Notes: generated from the sequence alone by a model not told the origin. Positions 25,298-34,598 are shown, numbered from the stretch's first letter. The stretch: DNA of 64,000 bases from Bradyrhizobium lupini (GCF_040939785.1 NZ_CP162553.1:6219001-6283000), one strand, 5' to 3'. Program-made: numbers and translations.

Positions 25298-26854
25298 TCA
25301 ATGGCGGCTTGCGTTGACCTCGCGCTGGCGCAACACGATCTCGAGGAGGCGGCGGAGCCGTCGCACTGATCCGCCGCGCCAATGGTGCGCGATGGCGGAA
25401 GTTTCGCTCGGGCTCAGGCCCTCGATCCAGCGCCGGTCCATACCCTGGTCGCGCAGGATATCGGTGATCACCGCGGGGATGAGAGCCAGAAGGTCGGCCT
25501 CCGTCGGCTTGGGAAAGTCTATCTTGCGGAAGCGATCGAGCAAAGGAGAGGGCAGGTTGTCGATGAAATTCGCCGTAGCAACGTAGCAAACGTGTCGCAG
25601 GTCAACGGGGGTCTGCAGTGCGGGGTCCGGATATTGCCGCGCCGAGTCGATTTCGAGGAACCCAAGAAGGCAATCAAACAGGCGGCCATGGTCTCGCCCC
25701 GTCGCGGCTTTGTCGAGCTCATCGAGCAGGATCATTACGTTGGCATGCCGAGCGCGCGCGATCGCCAGAAGCGGATGGCACGGCTGCGCGGTCGCCCATC
25801 TGCGGTCGGTTCCGGAGAACGCCGCGCCATCGGCTCCACTTGAATCAGTCCGCCACATGCCGACGCCAAGCAGCTGCTGCAGCCGTTGCGCGAAACGCGT
25901 CTTCCCGCTCCCGGGCGGCCCCACCATCAGCAGCGGGCGGAAGGCGACCGTGGGGCGACCGACGAGGTCGGATAGCACAAAATCGACGACATTGGCCGCG
26001 TAGCTGAATTCCGCCATCAACTGGCGGCGCACTTCCGCAAGCGCCGGTGTCTTGATCAGCGGCAAGGGTACATCGATCAGGCCTTTCAAGGGCGTGACGA
26101 TCTCTTTCAATTTATAGCCCGTCATGGTGACCGGATCCGTTCGCACCACGATGACATGCCCCTCGGGAACGTCCAGCAGCGGCCTCTCACTACTGGCGTC
26201 GCTGCGCATGGCCTCCCGCTCGTCGGCTTTACGCAGACGCTCCCGCGAGCGGGCGAATGCTGTCTCCTCGGCTTCCTCGATCCTGCGCCCCGCCATGCTG
26301 GCGCCGAGCATCGCAGCTGCCCGGATTGCGGGCGTCTGAAAGGCACCTATAACTTCGTGCGCGCAGACTGGCAGTGCCGCCCAGCCATAAACGAGGGCCT
26401 CGATCTCGGCGGCGAGCTCGAGGGGGATGGACGGCGGAAGTTTGTGAAAGGCGGCAACAAGCGCGCTTGCGACACGGCGGTGCTCTTCGTCGAGCCCCCT
26501 GTCGCGAGGTAGCGCCAGCGAGATCAGCCGCACGCCATCGGCAAGGCTCCGGCACTCCGGCTTGTCTTCGCGGACCGCCCGGTGGTCGAGCTCGACGGCA
26601 AGCGCGCATCCGCTTGCGGCGTCGGGCGTGTCGATCCATGTCTCCGTCAGGGCGATGCCCGGGCAGACCGTCTCGATTTCGGCGGCGAGGCGCTGGTAGA
26701 CCGAATGGTCGGCGCGCGAGGCCAGAACAGCGTAGCGCAGCACGCGTGGCAAGCTGGCAGTGGCCTGCTCGCCGGATGCGGAATCCTCGGCCGCGCCCTC
26801 GATGACCTCCTCATCGAGGTCGCTCGGAGGCAGGTCATCCAGATCATCGATCAT
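25298..26854 (-). CDS. AAA+ ATPase (Lon-like core, no protease domain)
   Basis: A 518-residue protein. An acidic N-terminus (about 1-30) is followed by a helical region with no recognised domain (30-290) and a C-terminal AAA+ module: Walker A GPPGSGKT (312-319), Walker B MILLDELDKA (about 374-383), sensor-1 region CYVATANFIDNLPSPLLDRF with an arginine finger, and a sensor-2 GGSVRRLRRLLE. The module resembles Lon and related unfoldases, but the Lon Ser-Lys protease domain is absent, so it may remodel proteins or complexes. The ATG at 26854 is chosen because the acidic start fits; the frame is open further upstream. It lies 166 bases behind the GIY-YIG gene on the same strand and converges on the relaxase gene. 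Confidence 0.82.
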   Translation of the reverse strand: MIDDLDDLPPSDLDEEVIEGAAEDSASGEQATASLPRVLRYAVLASRADHSVYQRLAAEIETVCPGIALTETWIDTPDAASGCALAVELDHRAVREDKPECRSLADGVRLISLALPRDRGLDEEHRRVASALVAAFHKLPPSIPLELAAEIEALVYGWAALPVCAHEVIGAFQTPAIRAAAMLGASMAGRRIEEAEETAFARSRERLRKADEREAMRSDASSERPLLDVPEGHVIVVRTDPVTMTGYKLKEIVTPLKGLIDVPLPLIKTPALAEVRRQLMAEFSYAANVVDFVLSDLVGRPTVAFRPLLMVGPPGSGKTRFAQRLQQLLGVGMWRTDSSGADGAAFSGTDRRWATAQPCHPLLAIARARHANVMILLDELDKAATGRDHGRLFDCLLGFLEIDSARQYPDPALQTPVDLRHVCYVATANFIDNLPSPLLDRFRKIDFPKPTEADLLALIPAVITDILRDQGMDRRWIEGLSPSETSAIAHHWRGGSVRRLRRLLEIVLRQREVNASRH

Positions 26855-26976
26855 GAGATTGCTCGGCTCGCGTCGACGCCGAAACACGGCGCCAGCCGGT
26901 CCTACTGTGAAAAATCGCGGATCGCTCTTGCCATTGCGGAGGAGGGCAAGGCCCCGCCTACGCAAACGACGAACAT

Positions 26977-27006
26977 GGACGCTGCAGAAAACCTTCCGCA
27001 GCGTCC
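26977..27006 (-). terminator. Hairpin terminator behind the GIY-YIG gene
   Basis: GGACGCTGC and GCAGCGTCC (26977-26985 and 26998-27006) are perfect 9-base arms with a 12-base loop, 14 bases beyond the stop of the minus-strand GIY-YIG gene. The minus strand after the stem is only moderately T-rich (ATGTTCGTCGTTTGCG), so termination may be partial. Confidence 0.5.
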
Positions 27007-27020
27007 AGTCGCGCTCAGGT

Positions 27021-27983
27021 CTAGAGCTGCATCACCGGGCGCTGCGTCGGATCGACCGGCCGCCACTTCGAGCTGTCGACATGCGCCCCGCAGACGGCCT
27101 TGGCGGCGGTCGCCATCGAGGGGAAGGCGATGTCGACGGTGATCCGCATGCGATCTATGGCTCCCGGGATCGGCGTCAGCACGCCGGCCTCGAACAAGGC
27201 GGCTCGACGCGCCCGGGTCACCGGGCTCGCGCTCGGATTGGTGGCGATGCGGAAATCCGAGCCGGCGGCCACGACAAATCGGTCGTTGGCGGGATAGCCG
27301 CGCGCCCAGATCGTCTCATCATAACGCAACTCGAACTCCGCGCCGCCAGGCGACAGGTGCACGTCGATCTCCATCGGGCCGCTCTCTACATCGTCAGCCG
27401 CCTCCGGCGACAGCACCGGCGCGTCCACCTGTGGCATGCCGCCCGGCGGCGGTTCGAAGGCGGTCAAGCCGGCATCGAACAGCAAGCGCTGTGCGTCTTC
27501 GAGCATGCGCTCATGCAGCGGCAGGTCCAGCGGATCGATCTCGGGCATCCGTGGCGGGCTGCCCGCGACCACTTTCATGACGCCGCAGCGATCGGCCGCA
27601 TGCGTCAGCCAGAACTGCAGGTAGGCTGCGGTCTCTTTCGTGAAGCGCACCTCCTTCGAGGTCCCGCGCACCACCACCACCTGGCGGGCCCACGCCTTCT
27701 GCGGATCGGCAAGGTGTTCACCGAGCCGCCGGCTGAAGCAGTTCGTCTCGCCGAGATAGATCGGAACGTTGCCGTCCTGAACGTCGCCGGTCATGGCATA
27801 AAAGGCCGGGCAGGCGAGCTCGCTCGCCACGAGCTTGGGGCCGAGGCTCATCGGGAACACCAGAACTTTGACATGGGCGGCGCGGTCGATGATCTCGCGA
27901 ACGTCGGCAACACCTCCATACGGGCGGTGCACATGGCTCGTGGTGCGCGTGCTGATGAGCGGCTTGTCCTTGAAGTAAGACAT
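27021..27983 (-). CDS. GIY-YIG nuclease-fold protein with C-terminal DUF4357
   Basis: A 320-residue protein. Residues about 40-130 match a GIY-YIG domain of the kind that precedes DUF4357: FYAMTG in place of the first motif, IYLGET (75-80) for YIG, Arg86 and His90, and a Glu in RFTKETAAYLQFWL as candidate metal ligand. Residues about 210-315 match DUF4357 (WARGYPANDRFVVAAGSDF, then RRAALFEAGVL and AFPSMATAAKAVCG). GIY-YIG enzymes cut DNA in repair, homing and restriction. ATG 27983 is chosen over the longer frame because the protein then begins with a normal N-terminus. It sits between a 57-residue gene and the AAA+ gene on the same strand. Confidence 0.75.
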   Translation of the reverse strand: MSYFKDKPLISTRTTSHVHRPYGGVADVREIIDRAAHVKVLVFPMSLGPKLVASELACPAFYAMTGDVQDGNVPIYLGETNCFSRRLGEHLADPQKAWARQVVVVRGTSKEVRFTKETAAYLQFWLTHAADRCGVMKVVAGSPPRMPEIDPLDLPLHERMLEDAQRLLFDAGLTAFEPPPGGMPQVDAPVLSPEAADDVESGPMEIDVHLSPGGAEFELRYDETIWARGYPANDRFVVAAGSDFRIATNPSASPVTRARRAALFEAGVLTPIPGAIDRMRITVDIAFPSMATAAKAVCGAHVDSSKWRPVDPTQRPVMQL

Positions 27984-28095
27984 GTTGAAGATCTCCGGTT
28001 CGATCGAATGTCCGTTGAAATCCGAACGGCAGCAGTCCCCAACACCTTGCGTGCCGAGAAGCTGTGCCGTTCGGAAAGCTCGATGGGGGGCGAGG

Positions 28096-28269
28096 CTAGT
28101 GGATCGCGATCCACGACAGCGAAACGCCGCCATCCACGCGCGTCAGGCGGCCCGACGAGCTCATGAGCTCCGAGTGCGCAAGGCGCGACCGGACAGCCAT
28201 CTGGGAGGGAACAAGAAGATCAAAAGAGAAATTCGCCGACGAATCGGCAATATACTGGCCGATAGCCAT
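28096..28269 (-). CDS. 57-residue hypothetical protein
   Basis: A short protein (MAIGQYIADSSANFSFDLL to SLSWIAIH) with a good ribosome site: AGGAG lies 7 bases before the ATG at 28269. It is not hydrophobic enough for a membrane peptide and has no Cys motif. It is first on the minus strand ahead of the GIY-YIG gene (112-base gap). Family not recognised; the signal for a real gene is the start context and the position. Confidence 0.5.
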   Translation of the reverse strand: MAIGQYIADSSANFSFDLLVPSQMAVRSRLAHSELMSSSGRLTRVDGGVSLSWIAIH

Positions 28270-28736
28270 TGGTAGACTCCTGGTTAGTCTGCTGTGGTTA
28301 GGTCGCCGTCCGATCTGAACCATCGGCGGCGGCCGCCCTTGCGGTTATGCGTAGGCCGGACAAACATAGAACAAAATGTGGCCGGCGCAAAGTCCAAATA
28401 TTTATCGATTTTCCCGAAATTCGCCCCGGGCGATTTTCTCTCCAATTGTGCAGCTCGCTTGACAAGGCGACAACCTCGCTACCAGCCGGCCTGGGGATGG
28501 CGGAATGCTGCTCAGAGATATCTTTGCTCCCAGTTTGATAGTAAAGACCGCGAACGAAAGTTTGAGGGCCATCCGTCGTTATCTCAATAGGCGCGACGAC
28601 TCTAATCAGTCGATCGACCGGTCGCGCACGCAGCAGGCGCGGTAAATTCTATTGAGGCAGGCGGATGATGCTAATGTCCTCTCCGCAACTTTATCTGTGA
28701 CATTTTTCCGGTGCGCAGCGCTCGAGGGGGACATCG
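28270..28736. other. Gene-free right edge of the accessory island
   Basis: These 467 bases hold no gene I can support. The part at 28360-28480 is AT-richer than its surroundings, and the region should contain the promoter of the 57-residue gene. I found no attachment-site repeat matching the left edge of the island. Confidence 0.55.
28358..28372 (-). promoter_or_regulatory. Candidate LexA (SOS) box
   Basis: On the minus strand the sequence reads GTTC-TATGTTT-GTCC, one mismatch from the direct-repeat LexA site GTTC-N7-GTTC known from some alphaproteobacteria. It lies about 90 bases before the start of the 57-residue gene and points the right way. A chance match is quite possible. Confidence 0.3.
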
Positions 28737-29165
28737 CTACCCAGCGTTGGCCTTTAGGGCCGCGGCCTGGATGCCCGCCACCGCACAAGCTTCGTCATTG
28801 TCGGACGTGTCGCCCGACACACCCACCGCGCCGAGCAGGGTCGTGCCGTCCATGATCAGCACGCCGCCGGGGACCGGCACCAGCGCGCCCTTGGCAATCG
28901 TGTTCACGGAATCAATGAAATAGGCCTGCTCCTGCGCGCGCTGGAAGAGAGCGCGCGAGCCCATGCCCAATGCGAGTGCGCCATAGGCCTTGCCGTGCGC
29001 GATCTCGGCGCGCATCAGGCTGGTGCCGTCCTGCGCCGCGGCGATCTTGAGCACCCCGCGGGCGTCGAGGATGGTGACCACCAGCGGCTTCAGCTTCAGC
29101 TCGGTGGATTTCGCGAAGGCGGCGTCGAGGATCTTGCGGGCGGTGTCGAGGGTGAGGTCAGCCAT
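28737..29165 (-). CDS. GlcG/HbpS family haem-binding protein
   Basis: A 142-residue protein of the DUF336 family (GlcG, HbpS, Cob-adenosyltransferase-like PduO C-terminal fold). Typical segments are TLDTARKILDAAFAKS, VTILDARGVLKIAAAQDGTSL, KAYGALALGMGSRAL and LLGAVGVSGDTSDNDEACA. No signal peptide. In glycolate operons GlcG lies beside the oxidase genes, as here: its start overlaps the end of the GlcDF-like oxidase gene by 8 bases. The biochemical role of GlcG is unclear; haem or small-ligand binding is known for relatives. Confidence 0.85.
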   Translation of the reverse strand: MADLTLDTARKILDAAFAKSTELKLKPLVVTILDARGVLKIAAAQDGTSLMRAEIAHGKAYGALALGMGSRALFQRAQEQAYFIDSVNTIAKGALVPVPGGVLIMDGTTLLGAVGVSGDTSDNDEACAVAGIQAAALKANAG

Positions 29166-32100
29166 GGCTGGGTTCCTTTGCAAGGGGAGGGGTTGTGGAT
29201 TGCGTTTTGGCACGATCGAGGCTCAGCGCCAGCACGCGCGCGACGTGAAGCGCCTCGCGCTCGGCGCCGTCGTGGATCTGGTGCCGACAGGAGGTGCCGT
29301 CGGCGACGACGAGCGTATTCTGGTCCGCGCGCCGCACGGCGGGTAGCAGCGAGAGCTCGGCCATCTCGATCGAGGCATCGTAGGTGTCCGCGCCATAACC
29401 GAAGGCGCCGGCCATGCCGCAGCAGCTCGACTCGATGGTCTCGACCTCGAGGCTGGGAATGAGGCGCAGCACCTGCTCGACCGGCTTGAACGCGCCGAAG
29501 GATTTTTGATGGCAATGGCCGTGCACCATTGCTTTGTCGGCGACGGTGCCGAGTGGCAGTTGCAGCCGGCCGGCCTCGGCCTCGCGCACCAGGAATTCCT
29601 CGAAGGTCAGCGCGTGGGCGCCAACGGCCTTGGCGTCGGCGTCCTTGCGCAGCGAGGCGAGCTCGTCGCGCAGCGTCAAGAGGCAGCTTGGCTCGAGGCC
29701 GACGATCGGCACGCCACGCGCGGCGAAGGGCGCGAACGCGGCGACGAGGCGGTCGAGCTCGGACTTGGCTTCGTCAACGAGACCGGCTGAGAGGAAAGTA
29801 CGGCCGCAGCACAGCGGGCCGTTGCCGCTCAATGGCTTCGGCAGATGCACGCGATAGCCGCCGGCCGCGAGCACGCGCAGCGCGGCGTCGAGATTTTCGC
29901 GCTCATAGATGCGGTTGAATGTATCGGCGAACAGCACGACCTCGCGGCCAGTCTCCGGCCCGACCGCTTCGGCAGGCGGCGCGAACACGTCGCTGCGGAA
30001 GGCGGGCAGCGCCCGCCGCGCGCTGATGCCGGCAAAACGCTCGAACAGCCTTCGCAGCAGCGGGCTGCGGTTGCGCAAATTCGCCAGCGGCGCGAAGCGC
30101 GACGCGAGGCCGGCATAGCGTGGGAGGTAGCCGACCAGGCGGTCGCGCAAGGTCGGGCCATGCGAGGCCGCGCGCGCGGCGAGCACCTCGATCTTCATCT
30201 TGGCCATGTCGACGCCGGTTGGGCATTCGTGGCGGCAGGCTTTGCAGGATACGCAAAGCTTCAGCGTCTCCATCATCTCGTCGGAGGAGAGCGCGCCCGC
30301 GCCGAGCTGGCCGGAGATCGCGAGCCGCAGCGTGTTGGCGCGCCCTCGCGTCGCGTCCTTCTCGTTGCGCGTCGCGCGATAGGACGGGCACATCACGCCG
30401 CCCTCGAGCTTGCGGCAGGCGCCGTTGTTGTTGCACATCTCGACCGCGCCCTGAAAGCCGCCGCCGGCCCCGGGATAAGCCGACCAGTCGAGTTTTGTCT
30501 TGAGCTCAGCGACGCGATACTCAGGCTTGAAGCGGAATAGCGAACGATCGTCCATCTTCGGTGAGTCGACGATCTTGCCGGGGTTTAGCACGCCCTCGGG
30601 ATCAAAGCGCTGCTTCACTTCCCGGAAGTCGGCGACCAGGCGCTCGCCGAACATCGTGGTGTGGAACTCCGAGCGCACCAGGCCGTCGCCGTGCTCGCCG
30701 GAATGCGAGCCCTTGTACTCGCGCACCAGTTCGAAGGCTTCCTCGGCGATGGCCCGCATCGCCTTGACGTCCTGCTCCAGTTTCAAATTCAGCACGGGTC
30801 GTACATGCAGGCAGCCTTCGGAGGCGTGAGCATACATCGTGCCGCTGGTGCCGTGCTTTGCGAACACCTCGCTCAGCCGCGCGGTGTAGTCGGCGAGATG
30901 CGGCAGCGGCACGGCGCAGTCCTCGACGAAGGAGACGGGCTTTCCTTCCTGCTTCATCGACATCATGACGTTGAGGCCGGCGGCGCGGAAATCGGCGATC
31001 CCGCTCTGCAGCGCGGGCTCGGTGATTTCCACCACGCCGCCCCATTTGCGCTTGTCGTTATTCCAGCCGAAGCCGAGATCGCCCATCAGCTCGCCGAGCT
31101 GCTTCAGGCGCACGAGGTTGTCCGCCTGGTCCTCCTCGGCGAACTCGACCACGAGCACCGCATCCGGATCGCCCTTGATCGCGGCGGAGATGATCGGCCG
31201 GAACATCGCGATGTCGCGGCCGAGCGCGAGCATGGTGCGGTCGACCAGCTCGACCGCGATCGGCTTCAGCTTGACCAGATGCTGGGCCGCGTCCATCGCC
31301 TCGTAAAAACTGCCGAAATGGCAGATGCCGAGCGCCTTGTTGCGGATCACGGGCCACAGCTTCAGCTCGACCTTGGTGGTGAAAGCGAGAGTGCCCTCGG
31401 AGCCGACGAGAAGGTGCGCCATGTTGTTGCGGGCATTGCGCGGCACCAGCGCATCGAGATTGTAGCCGCCGACACGGCGCTGCACTTTTGGAAAGCGCGC
31501 GGCGATCTCCCCGGCCTCGCGGGCGCCGAGATCGAGCATGTCGCGGACCAGGGCACGCGCGCTGTCGTTCGCATCGAGATCGGAAAGATCGCGCGACACC
31601 TCGCCGTAATGGCTCAGCGTGCCGTCGGCAAGCGCGGCCTCCATCGACAGCGTGTTGTCGCGCATGGTGCCGTAGCGCAGGCTGCGGCCGCCGCAGGAAT
31701 TGTTGCCGGCCATGCCGCCGATGGTGGCGCGCGAGGCCGTGGAGACATCGACCGGAAACCAGAGGCCGTGTTTCTTCAGCTGGCGGTTGAGGTGGTCGAG
31801 CACGATGCCCGGCTCGACCACGCAGGTGCGTCCTTCGACGTCGAGCGACAGGATCCGGTTCAGGTGCTTGGAGAGATCGACCACGAGGCCGTCATTGACG
31901 GTCTGGCCGCATTGCGAGGTTCCGCCGCCGCGCGGGTCACCTTCAGTCCCTCGTCGCGCGCGATCGCCAGCGCCCGCAAGGCCTCGTCCATGGTGCGCGG
32001 CACCACCACGCCGTAGGGCATGATCTGGTAGAAGGAAGCGTCGGTGGCGTAGCGGCCGCGGCTGAAAGCGTCGAACAGGACGTCGCCGGTCACGTCCCGG

Positions 32101-32168
32101 GCCAGGCGTGCCGCGAGGCCGTCCTTTTTGGCCGATTCCTGTGATTTCCCGGGCACTTCCGCCGCCAT
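29158..32168 (-). pseudogene. FAD- and (Fe-S)-binding oxidase (GlcD-GlcF-like fusion), one frameshift
   Basis: About 1003 residues once one break is repaired. The N-terminus (MAAEVPGKSQESAKKDG, from ATG 32168) runs in one frame to about 31934, then continues in the next frame as RGGGTSQCGQTVNDG, the FAD-contact loop; one base is missing at about 31930-31936. Then follow an FAD_binding_4 domain and FAD-oxidase C domain (to about 550), two Fe-S Cys clusters (CNNNGACRKLEGGVMCPS; CVSCKACRHECPTG) and two CCG domains (PLCCGRTF; SSCCGMAG). Such fusions oxidise D-lactate, glycolate or D-2-hydroxyglutarate and pass electrons to quinone or cytochrome. With GlcG beside it and a serine-glyoxylate aminotransferase divergent, glycolate is a good guess. 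If the break is real, the enzyme is inactive. Confidence 0.8.
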
Positions 32169-32355
32169 GGTCCGCTCTTGCCTGTTCGCCGCCCCCGTCT
32201 TGCCTCCGGTCACGGCCCTTGGCAAGGCGAGCCCTGCTTCTTGTGCATTGACGGACCCCGCCCGGCGAGGGACAAGCCCGGCGAATAGTGATATTCGAGC
32301 GGCTCGCGCAGCCCCTTGAGGCCAGATGGCTCCAAGTCAAGCTGGGCTCGAAGCC

Positions 32356-32394
32356 AAGACAGACTCAAGAGACAGACGCAAAAGACAGACTCAA
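32356..32394 (+). repeat. Three 13-bp tandem repeats upstream of the aminotransferase gene
   Basis: AAGACAGACTCAA, GAGACAGACGCAA and AAGACAGACTCAA follow one another without gaps and end 18 bases before the ATG at 32413. The first and third are identical; the middle one differs at two positions. They lie in the divergent promoter region between the oxidase and the aminotransferase (32169-32412). Confidence 0.8.
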
Positions 32395-32412
32395 AGACCG
32401 GGAAGGACGCCG

Positions 32413-33612
32413 ATGACCGTGCATACTGGAAGGCATTTTCTCCAGATTCCAGGACCGACCAACGTGCCCGACCGGGTGCTGCGGGCGATGGACATGCCGA
32501 CGCTGGACCATCGCGGTCCGGAGTTCGCCGAACTCGGTTTCGCCGTCCTCGCCGGCATGCAGCGGGTGTTCCGCACCAAGCAGCCCGTGATCATCTTCCC
32601 CTCGTCCGGCACCGGTGCCTGGGAAGCCGCGATGGTCAACGTGCTCGCGCCCGGTGACAAGGTGCTGATGTGCGAGACCGGCCAGTTCGCCGTGCTGTGG
32701 CGCGGCATCGCCGACAAGTTCAAGCTCGACGTCGACTTCATCCCGAGCGATTGGCGCCATGGTGCCGATCTCGCCGAGATCGAGAAGCGCCTTACCGCCG
32801 ACAAGCAGCACACCATCAAGGCGGTCTGCGTCGTCCACAACGAGACCTCGACCGGCTGCGTGACGCCGCCGCTCGACGTGCGCAAGCTGCTCGACCGGGT
32901 CAAGCATCCGGCGCTGCTGATGGTCGACACCATCTCCGGCCTCGGCTCGATCGAGTATGAGCACGATGCCTGGGGCATCGACGTCTCGGTCGCCGGCTCG
33001 CAGAAGGGCCTGATGCTGCCGCCGGGCCTCGGCTTCAACGCCGTCTCGGAGAAGGCGCTCGCGGTGGCCAAGGCCAACCCCGGCATGCGCTCCTATTGGG
33101 ACTGGCAGGAGGTCATCGGCTTCAACAAGCTCGGCACCTTCCCCTATACGCCCGCCACCAATTTGCTCTACGGCCTGCGCGAGGCGATCAAGATGCTGGA
33201 AGAGGAGGGGCTCGAGAACGTCTGGACCCGCCACAAGCGCCACAGCGCGGCGACGCGCGCCGCGATCAAGGTCTGGGGCCTGGAGACGCAGTGCGCCGAT
33301 CCTGCCGCGCATTCGCCGGCGCTGACCGGCGTGCGCGTGCCTGATGGCCATGACGCCGATGCCTTCCGCAAGGTGGTGCTGGAAAATTTCGACATGTCGC
33401 TCGGCACCGGCCTGAACAAGGTCAAGGGCAAGGTGTTCCGCATCGGCCATATCGGCCATTTCAACGATCTGATGCTGATGGGCACGCTCGCGGGCGTCGA
33501 GATGGGCCTCGATCTTGCAAAGATCCCGCACCGGAGCGGCGGGGTGTTGGCGGCCATGGACGTCCTGAAGGGACGCGACGTGGTGCCGATGACCAAGGCT
33601 CAGGTGGCTTAG
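32413..33612 (+). CDS. sgaA: Serine-glyoxylate aminotransferase (class V)
   Basis: A 399-residue PLP enzyme that should convert serine and glyoxylate to hydroxypyruvate and glycine, as in the serine cycle or glyoxylate disposal. The PLP lysine is Lys198 in SVAGSQKGLMLPPG; other class V marks are FPSSGTGAWEAAMVN, VVHNETSTG and the pre-lysine VDTISGLGS. ATG 32413 is chosen because the protein then starts like the family (GRHFLQIPGPTNVPDRV); the longer frame runs through the 13-bp repeats. It heads a plus-strand set with a crotonase and TctCBA genes, and faces the GlcDF-like oxidase. Confidence 0.9.
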   Translation: MTVHTGRHFLQIPGPTNVPDRVLRAMDMPTLDHRGPEFAELGFAVLAGMQRVFRTKQPVIIFPSSGTGAWEAAMVNVLAPGDKVLMCETGQFAVLWRGIADKFKLDVDFIPSDWRHGADLAEIEKRLTADKQHTIKAVCVVHNETSTGCVTPPLDVRKLLDRVKHPALLMVDTISGLGSIEYEHDAWGIDVSVAGSQKGLMLPPGLGFNAVSEKALAVAKANPGMRSYWDWQEVIGFNKLGTFPYTPATNLLYGLREAIKMLEEEGLENVWTRHKRHSAATRAAIKVWGLETQCADPAAHSPALTGVRVPDGHDADAFRKVVLENFDMSLGTGLNKVKGKVFRIGHIGHFNDLMLMGTLAGVEMGLDLAKIPHRSGGVLAAMDVLKGRDVVPMTKAQVA

Positions 33613-33673
33613 AGGCTCAGGTGGCCTGAAGGCTCAGCTTGCCTGAGCCAACTTAGAGAAAAGAGAGCGCGCG

Positions 33674-34471
33674 ATGAACGCACCGACGACCGCCAACGAA
33701 GACCTGCTCTACTCCGTCACGGACGGCATCGCGCGGATTACCTTCAACCGCCCGCAGGCGCGCAACGCACTGACGTTCGCCATGTACGAGCGCATGGCGG
33801 AGATCTGCCAGGAGATCAACGCCGACCGCTCGATCAAGGCGCTGATCCTGACCGGCACCGGCGACAAGGCGTTTGCCTCCGGCACCGACATTTCTCAGTT
33901 CCGTGCGTTCAAAACCGCGCAGGATGCGCTCGACTATGAGGCCCGCATCGACCGCGTGCTCGGCACGCTCGAGCAGTGCCGCGTGCCCGTGATTGCGGCG
34001 ATCGCGGGGGCATGCACTGGCGGCGGCGCGGGAATTGCGGCGTGCTGCGACCTCCGCATCGGGACTGAAACGACGCGCATCGGGTTTCCGATCGCGCGCA
34101 CGCTCGGCAACTGCCTGTCGATGTCGAACATCAGCCGCGTCGTCTCGCTGGTCGGCCCCGCCCGCACCAAGGATCTGATCTTCAAGGCGCGCCTCGTCGA
34201 GGCGCCGGAAGCACTGGCGCTCGGCCTCCTCAACGAAATCGTTCCCGACGTCGAGACGCTGCAGCGCCGCGCCGACGAGACCGCCAGGCTCGTGGCGAGC
34301 CATGCCCCGCTGACGCTTGAAGCGACCAAGGAGGCAGTGCGCCGCATCCGCCGCACGCTGTCGCGCGAAGAGGGCGAGGATCTGATCCTCAAGGCCTATA
34401 TGAGCGAAGATTTCCGCGAGGGAATGGACGCCTTCCTCAACAAGCGCACACCGAGCTGGAAGGGCAAGTAG
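33674..34471 (+). CDS. Enoyl-CoA hydratase/isomerase (crotonase family)
   Basis: A 265-residue crotonase-fold enzyme. The first oxyanion loop is GTGDKAFASGTDISQF and the second is IAGACTGGGAGIAACCDL; the usual AGAD is replaced by SGTD, seen in several acyl-CoA lyases and hydratases of uncertain substrate. ATG 33674 lies 61 bases behind the aminotransferase gene, after AGAGAA. It is followed by a Bug-type binding protein and TctBA, so it may process the CoA ester of the acid that they import. It shares only the fold with the crotonase at 18596. Confidence 0.88.
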   Translation: MNAPTTANEDLLYSVTDGIARITFNRPQARNALTFAMYERMAEICQEINADRSIKALILTGTGDKAFASGTDISQFRAFKTAQDALDYEARIDRVLGTLEQCRVPVIAAIAGACTGGGAGIAACCDLRIGTETTRIGFPIARTLGNCLSMSNISRVVSLVGPARTKDLIFKARLVEAPEALALGLLNEIVPDVETLQRRADETARLVASHAPLTLEATKEAVRRIRRTLSREEGEDLILKAYMSEDFREGMDAFLNKRTPSWKGK

Positions 34472-34598
34472 CGCATCTGCGGCTTGGCTTCGTCAGCCGA
34501 AAGTCATAGGCAGCGGGATACCCGCGTGCTTGAACTCGCTCGCATTAGTCCGCACAATGCGTCGAGAAGCAAAGCTAATAATCCAGGGGACGAAACTC

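Noticed and set aside
30661..32016. Open frame of 451 codons opposite the FAD/Fe-S oxidase
   Set aside because: Antisense shadow; the oxidase domains on the minus strand account for the region.
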